Source: Bacteroidota bacterium (GTDB lineage Bacteria; Bacteroidota; Bacteroidia; SpSt-205; S141-50). Taken from it: a stretch of 12,577 bases of DNA. A program made the position numbers and the translations under genes. The stretch covers positions 1 through 12,577 of the forward strand of contig WFXK01000371.1 of NCBI GenBank assembly GCA_015490695.1. The letters run 5' to 3'. Below are positions 4,621 through 10,723 of the stretch, piece after piece (positions within the stretch are counted from its first letter, which is position 1; each line of letters begins with the position of its first letter). Under the pieces are notes generated by a model, which did no database searches, was not told where the DNA came from, and saw only the letters and a list, made by a program, of their open reading frames with translations.

Positions 4621-6210
4621 ATGGCTACCTATCATCTGGATCCTGAGCAATTGGATCCTGAAAAAACTAAGGGCGTTAGTAGCGAATTGCAGGCACTTAA
4701 GGCATTGCTAGAACAAAAAGACGCTATTATTGAATATCAACGTTCAGAATTACGAAGACTTCAAGAAAGTTTTGAAAGAGAACGGGGACAAACAGAGTTT
4801 TTAATTTCTCAAATTAAGTTTTTGCGTAACGAAATAGAATCTAGAGGTGCTGAAAATGAATTATTAAAAAAGCAAATCAATCAATTAAGGGACCTTTTAG
4901 AACAAAAAGAGGCGGATAAAGAATTTTTAGAAAAGCAAGTATTAAATCTTAAAGATCAAATAGAAAATCAAAAGGCTGAACTGGAATATCATAGACATCA
5001 AATTTTGATTTTAAAAGAACAAATAGAAGAGAAAGAAGGAATAATAGAACAATTGAAAAGTCATAACAGAAGTTTATCCGAGAAAGTAGAAAAGCAAGAA
5101 GCAGAGTTAGAGTATCATCGTCAGCAGGCTTTAACTTTAAAGGCAGAATTAGAGAAGCGGGAAAGTGCTTTAGAGCAAGCGAAAGCTCAAATTAGGTACC
5201 TCAAGGCACAAATAGAACAACTGAAAGCTTCCTTAGAGCAAGCTACGGCTCAGATTAAGAAATTACGGGAAATCATAGAGAAGCAGCAGGCGTATGCAGA
5301 AAGCTTAAAAATACGTTTTAGAGAAATCAAGGATCAATTAGAACGTAAAGCAGCAGAATTAGAACAACAAAATTTCTTGTTAAAACAAACTTACAAACAA
5401 TTAGAAGAGGGGATTAACTATGCTCATCACATTCAATATTCATTATTAGCTTCTGAGGAAGAGGTAAGACAAGTGTTCCCGGAATCGTTTGTGCTGTATC
5501 GTCCTATGCAAAAATTAAGTGGGGATTTCTTTTTAGCAACCCATTATAAAAATGGTCGTTTGCTGTTTATTGGCGATGCAGAAGGGCATGGTATTCCTGC
5601 AGCTATCCTTTGTACCTTGATGTATCACTTAGTAGAAAACGCTTTAGAGATGCGTTCTCGGTTTAGTGAACTAACAGGTGCGACTATCTCCCCTGAAGAA
5701 CCAGCACAGATATTAGAACAAATCCGTGACGGCGTAAAACGCCTTTATCAACATCCTCAAACCGATAAAATGAAAGGTTCTCAACCTTACAAAGAGCATG
5801 GTATGGATGCTTCCTTAGCTATCTACTTGCCAGACCAAAAACGTATTTACTATGCAGGAGCTAACTTGCCTGCTGTCATTATTAAAAAAGAAAACCAAAC
5901 TATTATTGAATTAGAACCTGTTAAAAATCCCCTTGCTAGCTATTATCGCGAGAAAAAATTTGAATCCCGTACTTATAAGGTTCAATCTGGTGATATGCTT
6001 TATATGTTTTCCGATGGTTACTATAGCCAACTTATTAACGTGGAGGGTAGAGAGAAACCCCTTGGTAAAAGAGGCTTCTATACCGTTTTACAAAAGGTTG
6101 CTTCTTTAGAAGTTTCCCAACAAAAACAAGCATTAGAACAAATTTTTGAGCGCTTTAAGGGGGATAAGGAGCAGACAGACGACATTACTATAGTGGGTAT
6201 TCGTTTATGA
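4621..6210 (+). CDS. PP2C-type SpoIIE phosphatase with long regular coiled coil
   Basis: 529 residues from the ATG at 4621; an in-frame ATG at 4603, overlapping the previous gene by 7 bases, would add six. Residues 31-261 form one uninterrupted coiled coil of eleven 21-residue units. Residues about 262-529 are a SpoIIE/PP2C serine/threonine phosphatase domain introduced by INYAHHIQ, a junction typical of Bacteroidota SpoIIE proteins. Metal-binding motifs are present: D302 in LSGDFF, D319 in GDAEGHGIPAA, D465 in SDGYYSQ and D520/D521 in DDITIVGI, so it should be active. Such enzymes dephosphorylate small regulators of the anti-sigma-antagonist or SiaC type. There is no TPR, PAS or membrane domain, which are common in relatives; sensing may come through the coil or the partner encoded just upstream. 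The stop overlaps the convergent ubiD stop by 6 bases. Confidence 0.93.
   Translation: MATYHLDPEQLDPEKTKGVSSELQALKALLEQKDAIIEYQRSELRRLQESFERERGQTEFLISQIKFLRNEIESRGAENELLKKQINQLRDLLEQKEADKEFLEKQVLNLKDQIENQKAELEYHRHQILILKEQIEEKEGIIEQLKSHNRSLSEKVEKQEAELEYHRQQALTLKAELEKRESALEQAKAQIRYLKAQIEQLKASLEQATAQIKKLREIIEKQQAYAESLKIRFREIKDQLERKAAELEQQNFLLKQTYKQLEEGINYAHHIQYSLLASEEEVRQVFPESFVLYRPMQKLSGDFFLATHYKNGRLLFIGDAEGHGIPAAILCTLMYHLVENALEMRSRFSELTGATISPEEPAQILEQIRDGVKRLYQHPQTDKMKGSQPYKEHGMDASLAIYLPDQKRIYYAGANLPAVIIKKENQTIIELEPVKNPLASYYREKKFESRTYKVQSGDMLYMFSDGYYSQLINVEGREKPLGKRGFYTVLQKVASLEVSQQKQALEQIFERFKGDKEQTDDITIVGIRL
4711..5403 (+). repeat. Eleven tandem 63-base units encoding a 21-residue coiled-coil repeat
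   Basis: Residues 31-261 of the phosphatase split exactly into eleven 21-residue units with no insertion or deletion. The consensus is E at position 1, K/R near 3, A at 5, E at 8, Q at 13, I/V at 14, L at 17, K/R at 18 and I/L at 21. Two units begin their second third with AELEYHR (units 5 and 7), so the units are related by descent, not only by heptad phase. At the DNA level the units are diverged, so this is an old repeat. Confidence 0.85.
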
Positions 6211-8100
6211 TTCTTTTGCAAAGGCGCTATTGTTTGTACGCATAACACGATAACGCAGTGAGGGGGAGGGGATGAAAGTGCCTAAGGAATACTCTTTCCA
6301 ACGTTTGTCTACTAATTGAATCGTTGCATCATCCATTGTAATCACCTCGGGCCAGGGACGAGGGAATCCCCAAGAACGTCTTTTCCGCTGCGCATTCACA
6401 AACAAACGAGCAAACCCTTCATCATCGTACATAAGCCATACATCTCTAACAGCATCAATGTGACTGCCAATAATCCATACGTAGTCACCAAAATTCCCAC
6501 GAGGAATGTTTGCATCAAAGCACACAATAATCTTTATCGGTAGAAGGGCAGGTTCCTTATTTAAATTTAAAAGGAGAGATTTCAATTGCTGCGGCGGCAT
6601 GCTCTCAACCCCCATGAATAAAATAGGAATATGTGCTTCTGCTAACGAGCAATCAACCCAGTGGATTTCGGAAAACAATAAAGGTAGATTTTTTAATTTT
6701 TCTATTTCTACTGCTGTGATAGGCGGATAAGCGTTTTGTTTTTTCGTAGTCGCATCTATTCCTAATTTACCGCCGTATGCCATTACGTCGCAAGCATGGT
6801 CTAAAACATCTAAGGGTCCTTTGCTAAATAATACATCATTACGAGGGTCAAAGTGTTGCATAGCATAGTGAACAAGGTCTTTATAGGTTTCTAAAGATGG
6901 GGCTTGTTCATCCACAACCACCATCACTTTAGTAAACATCATCTGTCCTGCACCCCATAAAGCATTCATCACTTTGTAAGCATGTCCAGGAAATTCATTT
7001 TGTATTTTCAACAAAGCCAAATTATGAAAGACACCATGGATAGGAAGATTCATATCTATGAGCTCTGGTAATAAAGTTAATTGGATAGGGGTTAAGAAAA
7101 TCCGTTCTGTTGCCTTCCCTAAGAAAGCATCTTCTTGTGGAGGGATGCCAACAATCGTAGAAGGATACACAGCATCTTTACGATGAGTGATTGCAGTTAC
7201 ATGTACTACAGGATAATCGTCGGGTAAGGAGTAAAATCCGGTATGGTCGCCAAAAGGACCTTCTTTAGCAAAGGGTTCTTCGGGGTCTATGTAGCCTTCT
7301 ATGACGATGTCGGCATCGGCGGGTACTTCTATAGGTTGTGTAATACAAGGCACTAATACAACAGGACGGTTTCTTAAAAAGCCTGCAAACAGGTATTCAT
7401 CTACGTTTGGGGGTAGGGGTGCTGTTGCAACATAAGTATAAACAGGGTCGCCTCCTAAAGCGATAGCAATGGGCATCTTCTTTCTTCGTTTTCTATAAAG
7501 TTCAAAATGCATGCGTCCTGTTTTATGTAATTGCCAATGCATGATGAGTCGTTGCTCATCTAATACCTGGATGCGATACATACCAACGTTCCGTTGCTTG
7601 GTTTCTGGATGATAAGTATGCACTAAGGGTAAAGTGATGTATCTACCCCCATCGTGGGGCCAACACTGCATAATCGGTAGCATGCTTAAACGAGGCTCTA
7701 AATGGACCACTTCTTGACACTTCGCAGTCCCTCTTTGAACCTTAGGAAACCATTTAGAAACTTGTCCTAATACAGGTAAGGCTTTCAATTTGTCCAAGAA
7801 AGACTGTTTTGGAGCTTGTAAGGAACTAAATAACGCTTGTAGCCGCTCATGAATTTCATTCCAGTCTTTTTTAACATGTAAAGCCAGTGCCATGCGCTCA
7901 TAGCTGCCAAAAGCATTAATTAAAAGCGGGAAATTCGTTCCCGTGCGTTCAAACAACAGAGCAGGTCCTTGATGTTTTACAACGCGGTCTGTGATTTCTG
8001 TGATTTCTAAAACAGGGTCTACATAAGTTTGAATACGTTTTAATTGTCCTATGCGTTCTAAATGCTGAATAAAGGTTTGTAATCCATCAAAACGATACAT
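6205..8100 (-). CDS. ubiD: UbiD-family prenylated-FMN-dependent decarboxylase
   Basis: 631 residues from the ATG at 8100 (MYRFDGLQTFIQHLE); a longer frame to 8142 is open but would run into the neighbour's signal-peptide codons. The UbiD core is clear: NVGMYRIQV with R176, EGPFGDHTGFYSLPDD with E280 and D285, and STIVGIPPQEDAFLGKATERIF. R176, E280 and D285 align with the catalytic R-E-D triad of E. coli UbiD. The family decarboxylates aromatic or unsaturated acids using prenylated FMN made by a UbiX-type enzyme, which is not in the window. In Bacteroidota the likely role is quinone (menaquinone or futalosine-route) synthesis, but substrate is inferred. At 631 residues it is longer than E. coli UbiD (497), as is common for this phylum, with extra sequence around residues 80-130 and at the C-terminus. 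It is convergent with the phosphatase and divergent from the surface-protein gene. Confidence 0.9.
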   Translation of the reverse strand: MYRFDGLQTFIQHLERIGQLKRIQTYVDPVLEITEITDRVVKHQGPALLFERTGTNFPLLINAFGSYERMALALHVKKDWNEIHERLQALFSSLQAPKQSFLDKLKALPVLGQVSKWFPKVQRGTAKCQEVVHLEPRLSMLPIMQCWPHDGGRYITLPLVHTYHPETKQRNVGMYRIQVLDEQRLIMHWQLHKTGRMHFELYRKRRKKMPIAIALGGDPVYTYVATAPLPPNVDEYLFAGFLRNRPVVLVPCITQPIEVPADADIVIEGYIDPEEPFAKEGPFGDHTGFYSLPDDYPVVHVTAITHRKDAVYPSTIVGIPPQEDAFLGKATERIFLTPIQLTLLPELIDMNLPIHGVFHNLALLKIQNEFPGHAYKVMNALWGAGQMMFTKVMVVVDEQAPSLETYKDLVHYAMQHFDPRNDVLFSKGPLDVLDHACDVMAYGGKLGIDATTKKQNAYPPITAVEIEKLKNLPLLFSEIHWVDCSLAEAHIPILFMGVESMPPQQLKSLLLNLNKEPALLPIKIIVCFDANIPRGNFGDYVWIIGSHIDAVRDVWLMYDDEGFARLFVNAQRKRRSWGFPRPWPEVITMDDATIQLVDKRWKEYSLGTFIPSPSLRYRVMRTNNSAFAKES

Positions 8101-8140
8101 GCGGACAAAAATGTATAATTTAGCGCAAAATTGGAGAAGC
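8101..8140. promoter_or_regulatory. Short divergent spacer between ubiD and the T9SS cargo gene
   Basis: Only 40 AT-rich bases separate the chosen starts. On the plus strand TAATTTAG (8116-8123) is one base off the TAnnTTTG box; on the minus strand TACATTTT is also one base off. GGAGAAG directly precedes the ATG at 8141. Two promoters in 40 bases would have to overlap each other and the coding starts, so each may reach into the opposite gene. Assignment is tentative. Confidence 0.35.
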
Positions 8141-10717
8141 ATGTGGTGGCTGCTATTATTGTTTCCTGTGTTATTAAAAGCCTATCATATTGCTGGTGCT
8201 GATTTTACTTATCGCTATGAAGGGAATAATCGCTATAGATTAGAATTGACGATTTATCGGGATTGTAGTCGGGATGGACAGCCCAATGTTGCGGATTTTG
8301 ATGACCCTTTGTATTTGTTTGTGTATGAAAGTAGTTCTAAGGCTTTAGTGAACATTTTAACGGTTTCAAAACCTCGTTATACACCGAAGTTACAGCCTGA
8401 TGTAGAAAATTGCATGGTAGGGGTACCTCCTGTATGTATTGAAGTAGGCAGATATGTGGCTTATGTAACTTTACCACCGATTCCAGGAGGTTATGATGTG
8501 GTATGGCAGCGTTGTTGTAGGAATAGCAATATTGTGAATTTAGCTAATCCGATTTATCAGGGGGCTACGTTTATGGTACATATTCCTGGGACGGAAAGCT
8601 ATCCAGTGAATTCTTCTCCAGTGTTTCGTCAGCGTCCGCCGTTGTTTATTTGTCGTGGAGCAACCCTAACGTTTGACCATAGTGCAACAGATCCCGATGG
8701 CGATTCTTTAGTGTATGTGATTCGTCCTGCAACTTCCAGTTTAGACTACAATAACCTTGGTGCTACTTATAATTTTCCTATGCCTACACCTTCTAATCCT
8801 CCGCCTCCGCCGCCCTATCGTCCTGTAACTTATGCCCCTTCTTACTCTGCTCAACAACCCTTTGGACCTAATGGCATCTTTCAAATAGACCCTAAAACAG
8901 GGATATTAACCATTAATGCTCCCAATTTAGGATTGTACACGGTGGCGATTTCTGTTTTAGAATACCGCAATGGTGTTTTGCTCAGTGAAGTAAAACGGGA
9001 TATGCAGTTTCTTGTTGTGGATTGCTTGCCCATTGGTCCGCCACCACAAATTACCCATCAATTCCCTCCTGATGTAGAAGTAAAGGGAGATACCGTAGTG
9101 CTTTATGTAAAAGATTCCGCTTGTTATACCGTAATTGCTTATGATACCTCACTAAAAGGAAATTTAACTTATTCCTTGGGGTTTTCTGTTGTCTCTCCTG
9201 TGTACAATGTTTTTATCTACGGCAATAATCCTCTTTATATGGATGTATGCGTGCAAGGTGATTGTAATTTTATAGACCAGACTATTATGTTACCAGTTCA
9301 AGTGTGGGATGATGGGGAGTGTTATGGTTACAATAATGCTTTTGATACAGTATGGTTACAGATTAAACCTGTAAGCAATCCTCCGCCTTCATTAAATGTA
9401 ACCTTGGATTCCATAAGGTTTCTTAGTACTACTCCTGTTCCTTTGTTATATAATGGCGATGAAGGTTGTTTTTATTTTACTGTTAGAGATAGTGCGCCTC
9501 GTTATGGACCATTACAATATCAGCTAACACTTTATGATCGTTTTTGGCAACCTGTAACGCCGAGCAATCAAGCTACTATCACTATTTTAAGTAATCAAAA
9601 CGACACGCTTATTCAAGGACGGTTTTGTTGGAAAGAAAATTGTGAGTTTCCTGATGATAGCGCTTATTTAGTGTTTTCTGTTTTAGACTATGGCGGTTGT
9701 GCTTTAGATAATATTGCAAAAGATACCATCCCATTAGCGTTTTTATTAAAAGATTCTGAGCCTGTTGTGCTTTATTACGATAGTCTTTCTCTCCCTTTTA
9801 ATAACGATACCCTTTCTATTCGTGTAAAACAACCTGTGTGTGTGCCGTTGTATTTTATTGATTCGCTTAATCAAGGGCATTTAACGCTTATTGGTGATGG
9901 CCCCCTTTTTGATGGCATTCCTCCCGATGGGCAAATTCTACAAACCCAGGGACAAACGATTTTAACCACCCAATTTTGTTTTTATCCTTCCTGTGTTGCT
10001 TATGACACTACTTTTGAAGTTCGTATCTATGGCATTAGCCAGCCCGAGTGTAAAAAAGCGGTTTTTGATACTACCATGTTTTATATCCATGTTTACAATC
10101 CACCTAATCGCCCTCCCCAACTTAGGCGCTCTATTCCTTCGCCTTCAGACGTAACGGTTGCAGAACCTCTATGCTATTACGTGGAGGTTACCGACCCAGA
10201 TGATATTTTGGCTTTTCAACTAATAAACTTTTCTTATGCCTTTAACGACACCTTCGGCTATGGTAGCAATGGCAAAATCACTTCTATAGACACGCTTGCT
10301 CCCAATCACTATAGAATCCACATTTGTATTACACCCAACTGCTACGTAAACGACCAAGAAATATTATTGCGGTTTTGCTTAGAAGATACAACCACCTGTG
10401 ATACATTAACCCCTTTATGTGATGCTTTACGATTAAATGTTTCAGATTGTGGTTTAGTTATGCCTAATGTATTTACACCTAATGGAGATGGCATCAATGA
10501 ATTTTTTGGACCTAAGATTTTAGAAGGGATTCAGCGTTACGAGATGGCGATTTATGACCGTTGGGGAAGGTTGTTGTATCGCGGTACGACCCCATGGAAA
10601 CCCGATGAAAGCGTGCCGGAGGGGGTCTATTTCTATCAAATCCGATTTTGGTTTCATAATGGTAATGGTCCTGAGTGGGTCCGAGAACAATACGGAAGTT
10701 TTTCTTTAATCCGATAA
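8141..10717 (+). CDS. Secreted T9SS type B (CHU_C) surface protein with four cysteine-patterned repeat domains
   Basis: 858 residues from the ATG at 8141, which gives a standard signal peptide (MWWLLLLFPVLLKAYH); in-frame ATGs at 8099 and 8111 would add hydrophilic residues before it. Mature residues about 17-310 begin HIAGADFTYRYEGNNRYRLEL then TIYRDC, the opening typical of large Bacteroidota gliding-associated adhesin-like proteins. They include WQRCCRN, a calcium-binding-type DPDGDSLVY near 184 and a proline run at 220-225. Residues about 312-770 are four tandem domains of 108-122 residues. Residues about 772-858 are the gliding-motility-associated C-terminal domain (MPNVFTPNGDGINEFF, IYDRWGRLLYRG, PEGVYFYQI), the type B signal for export by T9SS and attachment or release at the surface. 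Its role is probably adhesion or surface structure; the ligand is unknown. The next gene starts 6 bases after the stop. Confidence 0.92.
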   Translation: MWWLLLLFPVLLKAYHIAGADFTYRYEGNNRYRLELTIYRDCSRDGQPNVADFDDPLYLFVYESSSKALVNILTVSKPRYTPKLQPDVENCMVGVPPVCIEVGRYVAYVTLPPIPGGYDVVWQRCCRNSNIVNLANPIYQGATFMVHIPGTESYPVNSSPVFRQRPPLFICRGATLTFDHSATDPDGDSLVYVIRPATSSLDYNNLGATYNFPMPTPSNPPPPPPYRPVTYAPSYSAQQPFGPNGIFQIDPKTGILTINAPNLGLYTVAISVLEYRNGVLLSEVKRDMQFLVVDCLPIGPPPQITHQFPPDVEVKGDTVVLYVKDSACYTVIAYDTSLKGNLTYSLGFSVVSPVYNVFIYGNNPLYMDVCVQGDCNFIDQTIMLPVQVWDDGECYGYNNAFDTVWLQIKPVSNPPPSLNVTLDSIRFLSTTPVPLLYNGDEGCFYFTVRDSAPRYGPLQYQLTLYDRFWQPVTPSNQATITILSNQNDTLIQGRFCWKENCEFPDDSAYLVFSVLDYGGCALDNIAKDTIPLAFLLKDSEPVVLYYDSLSLPFNNDTLSIRVKQPVCVPLYFIDSLNQGHLTLIGDGPLFDGIPPDGQILQTQGQTILTTQFCFYPSCVAYDTTFEVRIYGISQPECKKAVFDTTMFYIHVYNPPNRPPQLRRSIPSPSDVTVAEPLCYYVEVTDPDDILAFQLINFSYAFNDTFGYGSNGKITSIDTLAPNHYRIHICITPNCYVNDQEILLRFCLEDTTTCDTLTPLCDALRLNVSDCGLVMPNVFTPNGDGINEFFGPKILEGIQRYEMAIYDRWGRLLYRGTTPWKPDESVPEGVYFYQIRFWFHNGNGPEWVREQYGSFSLIR
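9074..10450 (+). repeat. Four tandem domains with invariant C-x4-C-x18-C
   Basis: In the 858-residue protein the four units span about 312-419, 420-541, 542-660 and 661-770. Each has a first cysteine in a strand (C328, C443, C567, C678; pattern C-[YFV]-x-[VFL]), a C-x4-C pair (C370/C375, C496/C501, C613/C618, C729/C734) and a further cysteine exactly 19 positions later (C394, C520, C637, C753), soon followed by a DT pair. The unit lengths differ but the last two spacings do not. Confidence 0.8.
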
Positions 10718-10723
10718 AGCACA

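Noticed and set aside
4711..5403. 63-base periodicity as a CRISPR or satellite array
   Set aside because: The periodicity is at protein level only; the DNA units are strongly diverged, there are no identical repeats with spacers, and the frame encodes a clear coiled coil.
6316..6730. Two plus-strand open frames of about 75 codons inside ubiD
   Set aside because: Both are antisense to well-conserved UbiD sequence and have no independent start signals or recognisable motifs.
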